59,009 nucleotides of DNA from Rhizobium sp. J15 (GTDB lineage: Bacteria > Pseudomonadota > Alphaproteobacteria > Rhizobiales > Rhizobiaceae): positions 1 through 59,009 of the forward strand of contig NZ_NWSX01000038.1 of the NCBI RefSeq assembly GCF_002531825.1. The letters run 5' to 3'. The notes beneath the pieces were generated by a model that saw only the letters and a list, made by a program, of their open reading frames with translations, was not told the origin of the DNA and did not search any database. Made by a program: the position numbers and the translations under genes. This document shows, piece by piece, positions 8,037 through 16,004 of this stretch. Positions within the stretch are counted from its first letter, which is position 1. Each line of letters opens with the position of its first letter.

Positions 8037-9104
8037 ATGAACACGGCTGTCGCGCCCAAGGTGCAGGTTCCCGACGTAGCGGGTCAGATCACCTATGCCA
8101 TGCGCTCGATGGGCGTCGCGCCGATACCCCGCAATTACGAACTCTTCTATGAGGCCTATATCGGCTCCAATCCGGCGCTCACCCGAGAGCTTGCAGCCCT
8201 CGGCAGCCAGGCGACCCAGGCCGAACTCGATGCGCTCGGCGCGCAGTATTTCACCAACAGCCCTGCCCGCGTCTTCGACGACGCCCATACGCGCATCTCG
8301 GGCGAACTCGACGGCCTCCTGCGGATCCTGAGACAGGAGCGAAGCTCGCTCGAAAGCTATACGAGGCTGCTCGGCGAAACCCATAAGCGCATCACCTCCA
8401 AGAGCAATGCCAGCGTCGAACTGATCGAAAGCGCCATCGAACTCCTGAGCCAGGCGACCGGCGACACGATGGCGCATGGCGAACGCACCGTCGAGGATGT
8501 CGTCCAGCGGTCGCAGGAGATGGATCAGGTCCGCAAGGAGCTCGACGAATATAAGCGCATCGCCAACACCGATTCGCTGACACGCCTTTCCAATCGCCGC
8601 GCTTTCGACGACCGCCTCGCCGCCGTCTTCAACAATCCCGGCATGCGGCCGGTCACCGCCCTGCTGCTGGCCGACATCGATAATTTCAAGAAAATCAACG
8701 ACACCTACGGTCATCCGGTCGGCGACAAGATCCTTGCCACCGTCGCCTCCGTCATCCGCAGCAATGTCCGGCGCGATGTTTTCGTCGCCCGCGCCGGCGG
8801 CGAGGAATTCGCGCTGATCATCGAGGGCAATACGACCGAGGAAGTGATCGCGATTGCCGAGCGCATCCGCCGCACGCTGGAAACGACCCCCTTCAAGAAT
8901 TCCCGAACGCGGGTAAATTACGGGCCGGTCACCGTCTCGATCGGCGTCTGCATGGCCTCCAACGCCGAGGATGCCGGCGAACTCTACAGCAAGACCGACA
9001 TCGCGCTCTACGGCGCCAAGAATGCCGGCCGCAACTGCACCATCCTTTATGAGGATGGCATGCAGAAGGATTTCACCAAAAGCTGGCTGATCTACAAGGC
9101 CTGA
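8037..9104 (+). CDS. Diguanylate cyclase (GGDEF domain)
   Basis: A 355-aa cytoplasmic protein expected to make cyclic di-GMP from two GTP. The GGDEF domain covers about residues 180-345, with DNFKKINDTYGHPVGDKIL and the active-site motif GGEEF at 254-258, so it should be catalytically active. The R-x-x-D inhibitory site is not at its usual spacing (the upstream sequence is RRDVFVARA), so product inhibition may be absent. The N-terminal ~165 residues are predominantly helical with no recognisable sensor domain and no transmembrane segment. Start ATG preceded by GAGGAG. Monocistronic. Confidence 0.92.
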   Translation: MNTAVAPKVQVPDVAGQITYAMRSMGVAPIPRNYELFYEAYIGSNPALTRELAALGSQATQAELDALGAQYFTNSPARVFDDAHTRISGELDGLLRILRQERSSLESYTRLLGETHKRITSKSNASVELIESAIELLSQATGDTMAHGERTVEDVVQRSQEMDQVRKELDEYKRIANTDSLTRLSNRRAFDDRLAAVFNNPGMRPVTALLLADIDNFKKINDTYGHPVGDKILATVASVIRSNVRRDVFVARAGGEEFALIIEGNTTEEVIAIAERIRRTLETTPFKNSRTRVNYGPVTVSIGVCMASNAEDAGELYSKTDIALYGAKNAGRNCTILYEDGMQKDFTKSWLIYKA

Positions 9105-9129
9105 CGGCTATCACCGCTTGGTGGCTGCT

Positions 9130-9741
9130 TCACCACATCGTCTTCGCCGCGCGGCCGGGCCATTCCCGGTCGTAGGCTTCCTGATCGAAATCGCTGACCG
9201 CGCCCTTCAGCATCTGCCCCGGCGTCGGCAGGCCTGCCGGATCGGCGAAATGCGCGGCATTCCAAAGTTCCGCCCGCATCACGGCGCGGGCGCACTGGAA
9301 ATAGACCTCGTCGATCGCAATGACGATGACGGTGCGCGGATGTTTGCCGTCCATCTCGAAACTCGAAAGCAGCGCTTCGTCATTGGAAACGACGCCACGG
9401 CCGTTGACGCGCATCGTCGTGTTCGAGCCGGGAATCAGGAACATCAGCGCAAGCCGGGGATCGCGCACGATATTGGAGAGCGAATCGACGCGGTTGTTGC
9501 CGCGCCAGTCCGGCAGATGCAGCGTCTCGTCGTCGATGACGCGCACCACGCCGCCGAGATCGCCGCGCGGCGAACAATCGAGCCCTTCCGGCCCGACGGT
9601 GGCAAGTGCGGCAAAGGGCGAGATCTCGATCATCTCGCGATAGAGCGGCGTCAGCCGCTTGGTCACCTTGTCGACCGAGGCCTGCGATAGGCCCGCGCCG
9701 TAGATCGTGTTGAGCTCTTCGATGCTGCTGATGATTTTCAT
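9130..9741 (-). CDS. PPOX-class FMN-dependent flavoprotein
   Basis: A 203-aa member of the pyridoxamine 5'-phosphate oxidase-like split-barrel family. Recognisable pieces are ISPFAALATVGPEGLDCSPRGDLGGVVRVIDDETLHLPDWRGNNRVDSLSNIVRDPRLALMFLIPG, with the substrate/flavin-contacting R-G-N-N-R-x-D-S segment near residue 100. Length and motifs match the MSMEG_1061-type group annotated as FMN-dependent PPOX proteins. The physiological substrate is unknown; it is not PdxH. It lies downstream of the alpha/beta hydrolase on the same strand with a 36-bp gap, so the two may be co-transcribed. Confidence 0.85.
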   Translation of the reverse strand: MKIISSIEELNTIYGAGLSQASVDKVTKRLTPLYREMIEISPFAALATVGPEGLDCSPRGDLGGVVRVIDDETLHLPDWRGNNRVDSLSNIVRDPRLALMFLIPGSNTTMRVNGRGVVSNDEALLSSFEMDGKHPRTVIVIAIDEVYFQCARAVMRAELWNAAHFADPAGLPTPGQMLKGAVSDFDQEAYDREWPGRAAKTMW

Positions 9742-9777
9742 GAGGCGTCCCGCCGCGGCTTGATATCCGCGCGGACG

Positions 9778-10752
9778 CTACAATGCCGCGCGCCGCACCG
9801 GAAGCTCAAAAAACGGAATGATCTCCGCATCTTTTTTGATGCTTTCGCTGCTCTCCTCCTGCGCGTCACCTTCGAGGAAGGCCGCAACCGCACCGAGGAC
9901 GGGCGCCGCGCCGACGATGCGCCGATGCCCGAAGCCGTTCGCCCAGAACAGCCGTACATTCCCGGCGGCCGCACCATAACGCCTGGCATGAGCCGCCGAC
10001 ACCTCCTTGTCATCCTCTGCGTGGATCACGAGCACGGGCCGCGCGATCGTCCCCGCCGTATTGCCGGCGTCGAAATCCTCGAGTCGCCGTCCGGTGATAC
10101 GATGAACCTCATTCTCCAGCGCCGCCTGCGCAGCAGGGCGAAGCTCGATCAACCGGCCGAAATCGGTGAAGAGCCAGGCCATCTCGCTCGGCGCGCCGAT
10201 CAGCACCAGCCGCTCACCGGTGACGGGCGCGACATCGGAAAGCAGGCCGGCCGCCGAAACCATCAGCGCTGCGCCGCCAAAGGAATGGCCGATCGCCGCG
10301 TCGAAGGCGCCGAACCTCTCCCCTGCCGCCGCGATCGCCTCGACCGCAAGCCCCATGTGCAGGAAGCGCCCGCCCGCGCGCCCGTGACCGGGAAAATCGA
10401 GCGCCACAACTTCGGCGCCCGTTGCCGCCAGCATCGAAACGAGATCGGCCATGTAGACGGCGCTCGAGCCCCAGCCATGCGTAACGAGATAGCGCTTGCG
10501 TTTGCCGAGCGCCCCGCCGTTCAGCCGGTAGGCATGTGCCTTGGCGCCGCCGGAAAGCTTCAGCATAAAGCGCTCGCCGCCTGCAAGCCGCGCCGCGCCC
10601 GCAGCATGCGCCGCCTTCGCCTTCCCGCCTTTCGGCCGTGGCGATGGCGTGCGGCAGAACAGTTGGAACGCCGCCCTGCCCGCCAGCGTCGGAGAAACCG
10701 CCTGCAGGCCTGAGAACCCCAGGCGGATGACCTTGAGCGCGAAATTTGCCAT
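9778..10752 (-). CDS. Alpha/beta hydrolase
   Basis: A 324-aa serine-hydrolase-fold protein. Visible landmarks are the oxyanion region YLVTHGWGSSAVYMADLVS, the nucleophile elbow GHSFGG, the acid region PVLVIHAEDDKEVS, and a C-terminal His (GFGHRRI). The start at 10752 (MANFALKVIRLG) avoids an upstream extension that would run through the shared promoter. It is transcribed divergently from a MarR gene across a 16-bp palindrome, so it is probably repressed by that regulator. The substrate is unknown. Confidence 0.85.
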   Translation of the reverse strand: MANFALKVIRLGFSGLQAVSPTLAGRAAFQLFCRTPSPRPKGGKAKAAHAAGAARLAGGERFMLKLSGGAKAHAYRLNGGALGKRKRYLVTHGWGSSAVYMADLVSMLAATGAEVVALDFPGHGRAGGRFLHMGLAVEAIAAAGERFGAFDAAIGHSFGGAALMVSAAGLLSDVAPVTGERLVLIGAPSEMAWLFTDFGRLIELRPAAQAALENEVHRITGRRLEDFDAGNTAGTIARPVLVIHAEDDKEVSAAHARRYGAAAGNVRLFWANGFGHRRIVGAAPVLGAVAAFLEGDAQEESSESIKKDAEIIPFFELPVRRAAL

Positions 10753-10769
10753 AGTGGGAATCCAAAACA

Positions 10770-10785
10770 TGTTCAACACTGAACA
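10770..10785. promoter_or_regulatory. MarR operator candidate in the divergent promoter
   Basis: The perfect inverted repeat TGTTCA-ACAC-TGAACA lies in the 46-bp gap between the divergent hydrolase and MarR genes; a third half-site (TGAACA) overlaps the marR start at 10799. A palindrome in this position is typical of MarR autorepression that also controls the divergent gene. Confidence 0.6.
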
Positions 10786-10798
10786 ATAAAGTACAACG

Positions 10799-11266
10799 AT
10801 GAACAAAAATCAATCCCTACCCTGGGATCATCCGCGTTTTCGCAGCTGGATCGCGGTGGCTCGCGCCTGCCAGCTCATGCAGCAGTCCCTGGCGCGCTCG
10901 CTTGCCGATCTCGACATCAAGCCGCCGCATCTCGATATTCTGGTCAATCTCTATCGCTTCGAAGGCATTTCGCAGCAGGAGCTGGCGCGCAAGCTGCTGG
11001 TCGGCCGCTCCAATATGAGCATGCTCCTGCCGCAGATGGAAAAACGCGGGCTGATCGAACGGCGCGGCGACGCGCGCGACAAGCGTGTGCTCCGCCTACA
11101 CCTCACCGGAGAAGGGCGCAGGCTGACCGAGGCGGCCATGGCGATCCAGACCGACCTCATCGAACGCACACTTTCCGACGAGCCGATCGAGCAATGCATG
11201 GCGACCGCCACCTCGATGGAGCGCATCATCACCGTGCTGCTCAAGGATCTCAGCGACGAAGATTGA
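10799..11266 (+). CDS. MarR-family transcriptional regulator
   Basis: A 155-aa winged-helix repressor. The HTH and wing are evident: LDILVNLYRFEGISQQELARKLLVGRSNMSMLLPQMEKRGLIERRGDARDKRVLRLHLTGEGRRL, where DxRxKR is the wing signature. It probably controls itself and the divergent hydrolase through the palindrome at 10770-10785. The ligand is unknown; there is no conserved N-terminal peroxide-sensing Cys of the OhrR type, as the only Cys residues are at C21 and in the C-terminal dimer helices. Confidence 0.9.
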   Translation: MNKNQSLPWDHPRFRSWIAVARACQLMQQSLARSLADLDIKPPHLDILVNLYRFEGISQQELARKLLVGRSNMSMLLPQMEKRGLIERRGDARDKRVLRLHLTGEGRRLTEAAMAIQTDLIERTLSDEPIEQCMATATSMERIITVLLKDLSDED

Positions 11267-11269
11267 TGG

Positions 11270-12460
11270 TCAATGCAGCGTTGGCGCCGGCGATGTGCCG
11301 CTCAGCGAGCGATATTCCCAGGCGGCGACGACAATCAGCACCAGCGTCGCCAGAATGCCCAGCAGATAGAGCTCGATGAAGGGCGCCACGAAGGCAAGCA
11401 GGATCACCACCACGAGGCCGGCAAGATGCGACAGCGGCATCCGCCCGCTGGTCGCGCCCTTGAACCAGAGATTGCCGATCAGGAACAGGCCGGAGCCGCC
11501 CAGCACCGCCGCGGCGACGCCGAGATCGCCGGTCTCGTGCGGGTGCGAGAACATGAACTCCACGGCTACCGCATGCACGATGATGCCGGCGAGAATCGGA
11601 ATATGCCCATAGGTGAAAGCGAGCCGCGCCAGCCTGCCCGGCGTTTCCTCGTGCTCGATGCGATGGGCGGCGCGCTCATGGCCGAAGCGGAAATAGAGCC
11701 ACCACATGGCGACCGTGCCGATGAAGGCGGTCACGAAGATAAGGCTCGTCAGCCCCGAGATCGGCAACTCGGCAAAGGTGCGGCCGGAAACGAGGATCGC
11801 TTCGCCGAGGCAGATGATGACGAAGAGCGCGCAGCGCTCGGCCATATGCGCCCCGGAAACGTCCCAATCGCTCGGCGTCGAGCGGCCGAGCCCCGGCACC
11901 GCAAAACCCGCGGCCGGCCCGGCATATTCGATCGCCAGCGCGATCATCCAGGCGATCAGCCGGGCTTCGTGCTCCAACAGCCCGCCGGCAATCCAGAAGA
12001 TCGCGGCCACTGCGAGCCAGCTTGTGATGCGCACGAAATTCAGCGTGTTGGCGCGATCGACGCGCGTCATCGCATAGGTCGCAAACAGCGAACGGCCGAC
12101 CTGCATCGCCACATAGGCGCCGGCAAAGAGCAGCCCCTTGTCGCCGAAGGCCTCGGGGATGGAGGCGGAAAGCACCAGCCCCAGCATCATCAGCATGACC
12201 AGCATGCCGCGCACCGGCATCTTGTCCGGATCGAGCCAGTTCGTCACCCAGGTGGTGAAGATCCACACCCACCAGACGGCGAAAGTCATCAGCGCCGCTT
12301 CGGCCGCGCCGAGTGGCGTGTAATGAGCGGCAAGCCCATGCGAAAGCTGCGAGATCGAAAAGACGAAGACCAGGTCGAAGAACAGTTCGAGGAAGGTCAC
12401 CTTGCTGCCGGCCGCGCTTCCCTTGGCGCGCAGCCAGTTCTTTCTAGTCGCTTTCGCCAT
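11270..12460 (-). CDS. Low temperature requirement protein A (LtrA) family membrane protein
   Basis: A 396-aa polytopic inner-membrane protein with about 10-12 hydrophobic segments. The LtrA opening is clear: KVTFLELFFDLVFVFSISQLSHGL, followed by FAVWWVWIFTTWVTNWLDPD. The C-terminal half has the family's HIEHEETPGRLARLAFTYGHIPILAGII region. The family is named from a cold-sensitivity phenotype in Listeria; its biochemical function is unknown. It is convergent with marR (3 bp apart), with a separate DUF971 gene upstream on the same strand. Confidence 0.9.
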   Translation of the reverse strand: MAKATRKNWLRAKGSAAGSKVTFLELFFDLVFVFSISQLSHGLAAHYTPLGAAEAALMTFAVWWVWIFTTWVTNWLDPDKMPVRGMLVMLMMLGLVLSASIPEAFGDKGLLFAGAYVAMQVGRSLFATYAMTRVDRANTLNFVRITSWLAVAAIFWIAGGLLEHEARLIAWMIALAIEYAGPAAGFAVPGLGRSTPSDWDVSGAHMAERCALFVIICLGEAILVSGRTFAELPISGLTSLIFVTAFIGTVAMWWLYFRFGHERAAHRIEHEETPGRLARLAFTYGHIPILAGIIVHAVAVEFMFSHPHETGDLGVAAAVLGGSGLFLIGNLWFKGATSGRMPLSHLAGLVVVILLAFVAPFIELYLLGILATLVLIVVAAWEYRSLSGTSPAPTLH

Positions 12461-12489
12461 GTGTCCCCCGATGGCCGGTTATGTGAAAT

Positions 12490-12867
12490 TCAGCGTGGCT
12501 TTTCCGCCATGTCGCGGTTCATGCCCTTTTCCCTGAGCTCGTCCTCATAGGCCGAAAACAGCTCCGCGCCGCGCTCGCCGAGTTCGCGCAGATAGGTCCA
12601 GGTGTAGATGCCGGTATCATGCATGTCGTCGAAGCCGATTCTGACGGCGTAATTACCGGTCGGCGTCATCGAAACGATCGCGACGTTGCGCTTGCCCGGC
12701 ACCGTCACTTTCTGCCCCGGCCCGTGCCCCTGCACCTCCGCCGAGGGCGACAGCACGCGCAGAAGCTCGGCCGACAGATCGAAGCTCTGGCCGTCGTTGA
12801 AGGTCACCACCAGCCGCTGCCGGTCTTTCGAAACGCGAAGTTCGCTCGGCCAGATATCGCTCATCAT
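12490..12867 (-). CDS. DUF971 / GBBH-like N-terminal domain protein
   Basis: A 125-aa protein with the core WPSELRVSKDRQRLVVTFNDGQSFDLSAELLRVLSPSAEVQGHG and RIGFDDMHDTGIYTWTYLRELG, which is the DUF971 signature also seen as the N-terminal domain of gamma-butyrobetaine hydroxylase. Stand-alone copies are often found near molybdenum-cofactor or Fe-S genes, and here it is divergent from moaA (133 bp apart). Function not established. Start preceded by AGAGGA. Confidence 0.85.
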   Translation of the reverse strand: MMSDIWPSELRVSKDRQRLVVTFNDGQSFDLSAELLRVLSPSAEVQGHGPGQKVTVPGKRNVAIVSMTPTGNYAVRIGFDDMHDTGIYTWTYLRELGERGAELFSAYEDELREKGMNRDMAEKPR

Positions 12868-12905
12868 TTCGTCCTCTTCTCATGCGAGGAGTAGGCGTTG
12901 ATCTT

Positions 12906-12923
12906 TTTCAGCGCAAGCTGAAA
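12906..12923. repeat. Inverted repeat between DUF971 and moaA
   Basis: The perfect 7-bp inverted repeat TTTCAGC-GCAA-GCTGAAA lies in the 133-bp divergent promoter region, 40 bp upstream of the DUF971 gene and 78 bp upstream of moaA. It could be a regulator site or a 5'-UTR hairpin. I do not see the larger conserved fold of a Moco riboswitch. Confidence 0.4.
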
Positions 12924-13000
12924 TTGGCCTCTTCGCATCGGCTGTTTCCCTTGACGCGACAATAGCATATGCCCACATTGGGAAGAGTACGGAGATACAG

Positions 13001-14047
13001 GTGAACACCAGAGTCGAAACCATAGGCAATGCATCGCCGCTCACGGCGGATGCCCACCCGATGATCGACCCTTTCGGCCGGGCAGTCACCTATCTCCGCG
13101 TCTCCGTCACCGACCGCTGCGATTTCCGCTGCACCTATTGCATGGCGGAGAACATGACCTTCCTGCCGAAGAAGGATCTGCTGACGCTCGAAGAGCTCGA
13201 CCGTCTCTGTTCCGCCTTCATCGAAAAGGGCGTGAAGAAGATCAGGCTGACCGGCGGCGAGCCCCTGGTGCGCAAGAACATCATGTATTTGGTGCGCCAA
13301 CTCGGCCAGCGGATCGGCTCCGGCCTCGACGAGCTGACGCTGACGACCAACGGCTCGCAGCTCGCCCGCCATGCCGAGGAGCTTTACGATTGCGGCGTGC
13401 GCCGTATCAACGTCTCGCTCGATACGCTCGATCCCGACAAGTTCCGCAAGGTCACCCGCTGGGGCGATTTTGCCAAGGTCATGGAAGGCATCGACGCCGC
13501 CCAGAAGGCCGGCATCAGGATCAAGCTTAATGCCGTGGCGCTCAAAGGCTTCAACGACGTGGAAATGCCGGAGATGGTCCGCTTCGCCCACGGCCGCGGC
13601 ATGGACCTCACCGTCATCGAAACCATGCCGATGGGCGAGATCGAAGAGGATCGCACCGACCAATACCTGCCGCTCTCAGAGCTGCGCGCCGATCTCGAAC
13701 GTCAGTTCACGCTAACCGAGATCGACTACCAGACCGGCGGCCCGGCGCGGTATGTCAGGGTCGAAGAAACCGACGGCCGCCTCGGCTTCATCACGCCGCT
13801 GACCCATAATTTCTGCGAAAGCTGCAACCGCGTCCGCCTCACCTGCACCGGCACGCTTTATATGTGCCTCGGCCAGAACGACGCCGCCGATCTAAGAGCC
13901 GCACTGCGCGCCACCGAAGACGACGCCCTCCTCCACACCGCCATCGACGAAGCCATCACCCGCAAGCCGAAAGGCCACGACTTCATCATCGACCGCACGC
14001 ATAATCGCCCGGCGGTGGCCCGGCATATGAGTGTCACGGGTGGGTGA
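13001..14047 (+). CDS. moaA: GTP 3',8-cyclase MoaA (molybdenum cofactor biosynthesis)
   Basis: A 348-aa radical-SAM enzyme that, with MoaC, converts GTP to cyclic pyranopterin monophosphate. The N-terminal cluster motif CDFRCTYC gives C40, C44 and C47. The C-terminal cluster binds through FCESCNRVRLTCTGTLYMCLG. The C-terminus ends in the conserved Gly-Gly (SVTGG). The start is GTG at 13001 with GGAG upstream; an internal ATG at 13061 would also keep all motifs. Other cofactor genes in the window are mobA and mobB at 28.2-29.4 kb. Confidence 0.96.
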   Translation: MNTRVETIGNASPLTADAHPMIDPFGRAVTYLRVSVTDRCDFRCTYCMAENMTFLPKKDLLTLEELDRLCSAFIEKGVKKIRLTGGEPLVRKNIMYLVRQLGQRIGSGLDELTLTTNGSQLARHAEELYDCGVRRINVSLDTLDPDKFRKVTRWGDFAKVMEGIDAAQKAGIRIKLNAVALKGFNDVEMPEMVRFAHGRGMDLTVIETMPMGEIEEDRTDQYLPLSELRADLERQFTLTEIDYQTGGPARYVRVEETDGRLGFITPLTHNFCESCNRVRLTCTGTLYMCLGQNDAADLRAALRATEDDALLHTAIDEAITRKPKGHDFIIDRTHNRPAVARHMSVTGG

Positions 14048-14258
14048 TGTTTGCGGTAGATTTCTGCCTTAGAGAGCGAATGCCGGCGTCAAGTTGAGGA
14101 GAACGCCTACTACCCACCCTCGTTCCTGTGCTCGTCGCAGAAATCAGGGAGAGTGGGTAATGCGCGGTGCTGATTTTCCGCGTACAGCTTATGGAACGCC
14201 ACCACAGGACCGGTCGTCGCCTCCGTGACATCCATAGAATGCGTCACATCACCCAGGC

Positions 14259-14531
14259 TTACGCGCACAAATCGCAAACCACTCCTTCACCATCCGCTCC
14301 AGCCCTCTCAGAACCGGCATTTTGCGCGCCTGCCGCCCATTGAATATCGCCGAGCTTGTGGTCGACCACGATGTCCATAAAGCCCGCCTTGCTGAGGAGA
14401 TTGACGACCGCTTCCGCTAGCATTTCCTTGCCGAAATGCGCGCGAGAGCGGCATGCTCTGATGCCGCATCATCATTTCCGGCGACATGTAGTTCGCCGGC
14501 GGCTTGCGACGGCTGAACTGGGTTTCAATGG
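14259..14531 (-). pseudogene. Degenerate coding remnant in the gap downstream of moaA
   Basis: The 530-bp stretch 14048-14578 has no intact gene. On the minus strand, however, two frames join into a plausible protein segment. Frame one, from about 14531 to 14440, reads IETQFSRRKPPANYMSPEMM and on to PLSRA. A one-base shift then continues HFGKEMLAEAVVNLLSKAGF and MDIVVDHKLGDIQWA to a stop at 14259. I do not recognise the family. The pattern suggests a frameshifted fragment of a former gene; low confidence. Confidence 0.3.
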
Positions 14532-14578
14532 AGACTTAGAGCCGCATTTTCCTGGAAATAATAAGGCAAAATTCCCCT

Positions 14579-15895
14579 TCAAGGGCGACTAAATTCTTCA
14601 GGAGATATGGTGAGCGGGCTAATCTCTCTGTCCCCTGTGGCAGGGGTCTTCGCAATCCGATAGACGAGCTTAGTGGTGGCGGGCTGTGTTCCGCTGATGT
14701 CGGTAACCAAAAATTTCGCTGAAGGCATTTCGCCGGCGCCGATAGTGTCAGCGAAGCCTTGGCAACCAAGGGCGAGTTGGGTACCGAAAGCATACTGCAC
14801 TTTGTATTGGCCATCCGGAATACCACTCAGTTGCGCCGTCTGGCCGCGGGCGACGAAGAAGGCACTCACCAAGACACCCGAAACTGCGTCTCTCAGCTTG
14901 ATAATCGCATCCACTTTGCTCCCATTGTATATCTCCAACTCGTGACCAACCTCGGATGTCCAGAGACGTCCTCCTAAAATCTTCCCATTCTGCACTGGGA
15001 TGGTACAGTTCGGCACATATGGAGTTACCACTGAGGGGGCACGTTCTAGCAACGCGGTTTGAGGCAAAGAATATGATTCAAACGAAGCGCGCCGGCTCAT
15101 TGAATCCGCCACGAAAAATGCCACGATAATCCCGGGCACTGAAAAAGCCATGAATAGATGCGTCGAAACCGTGCCGACGGACAGGCGCCAAGGGTCTTTC
15201 AGGTGGGGCCGATAACGACCGATGCCCTTCTCCTCCAACCGTTCAATTAATATTGCCGCGCATTCGACTATGCCTTTATCGCGCGCCCTCTTTGAAGGAA
15301 CCGCGAGAGCATAGGACAATAGGAAATTTCCGCGCGTCAGGAATGCCACGGCGTTGTGCCAAAGCATTTCCTCATCCAATTTCCGATCTCGTTTACCACC
15401 AAACCCATTCCGCACGATCGAAACAACAGAATATGGGATACCCCATGGAGCAGCCCACCACCCAGCAAGCATCGTTATGAATGAGGACTTCAATCCTTCC
15501 CTGCGCGCACAGCTCGCGCAGAATATTCCTTCCGAAGGAGAGCAGGTTGTCCAAAAAAGGAAACTGTAGACCCGAGAGAAGGCGACATAACGCGGCTGAG
15601 GAGTGACCGATCCGCAGCGCGAACACGATATCGGGTTGATCACTTCATACTGAAGCTCAGGCTCCGGTACAGCCTTTTGATATTGCAAGCCGTCATATTC
15701 AGCGCGTCGAACGAAATCGTTTAAAACGTCGTACGCCTTGGAAACCTCGTGGAATTTTGAGGCCGATTTTGCGCCAGACATATCTTGATGCGTTTGCTGG
15801 GCAAGTCGCCAGAATGCGCTTTTAATCTCCTTAGCCGTTGCCGACGGCTGCACACCCAAAGCCTCGTACAAGCCTTGAGGATCCATGTCCTTCAT
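14579..15895 (-). CDS. J-domain membrane protein with altered HPD motif
   Basis: A 438-aa protein. Residues 5-70 form a J-domain-like helix bundle (LYEALGVQPSATAKEIKSAF ... EVSKAYDVLNDFVRRAEYDGL), but the invariant HPD tripeptide is HQD (residues 36-38). A CSRCG ... CASCAR pair near residues 90-140 resembles a zinc ribbon. Two or three hydrophobic segments follow (around 140-180 and 265-285), then a beta-rich C-terminal domain. The start at 15895 has AAGAGG 6 nt upstream; an extension to 15964 lacks a ribosome site. Base composition is less GC-rich than its neighbours, so it may be acquired. Function unknown; if HQD is real, classical Hsp70 stimulation is doubtful. Confidence 0.8.
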   Translation of the reverse strand: MKDMDPQGLYEALGVQPSATAKEIKSAFWRLAQQTHQDMSGAKSASKFHEVSKAYDVLNDFVRRAEYDGLQYQKAVPEPELQYEVINPISCSRCGSVTPQPRYVAFSRVYSFLFWTTCSPSEGIFCASCARREGLKSSFITMLAGWWAAPWGIPYSVVSIVRNGFGGKRDRKLDEEMLWHNAVAFLTRGNFLLSYALAVPSKRARDKGIVECAAILIERLEEKGIGRYRPHLKDPWRLSVGTVSTHLFMAFSVPGIIVAFFVADSMSRRASFESYSLPQTALLERAPSVVTPYVPNCTIPVQNGKILGGRLWTSEVGHELEIYNGSKVDAIIKLRDAVSGVLVSAFFVARGQTAQLSGIPDGQYKVQYAFGTQLALGCQGFADTIGAGEMPSAKFLVTDISGTQPATTKLVYRIAKTPATGDREISPLTISPEEFSRP

Positions 15896-16004
15896 ATCAT
15901 CCTCTTGAGTGGCTTCCCGACCGGTGCCTAACCCACCGAGAACATACGGCTGGGATATTTTCAAGAGGGATCACACAGAGAAGATTGGGCTTGCGCCCGT
16001 ATCG

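Noticed and set aside
12906..13000. Molybdenum-cofactor riboswitch upstream of moaA
   Set aside because: Only a single short hairpin is visible; the multi-stem consensus of the Moco motif is not evident and the leader is too short.
14356..14592. 78-codon plus-strand frame in the moaA-downstream gap
   Set aside because: No codon bias, no ribosome site and no family resemblance. The minus-strand remnant reading is more coherent.
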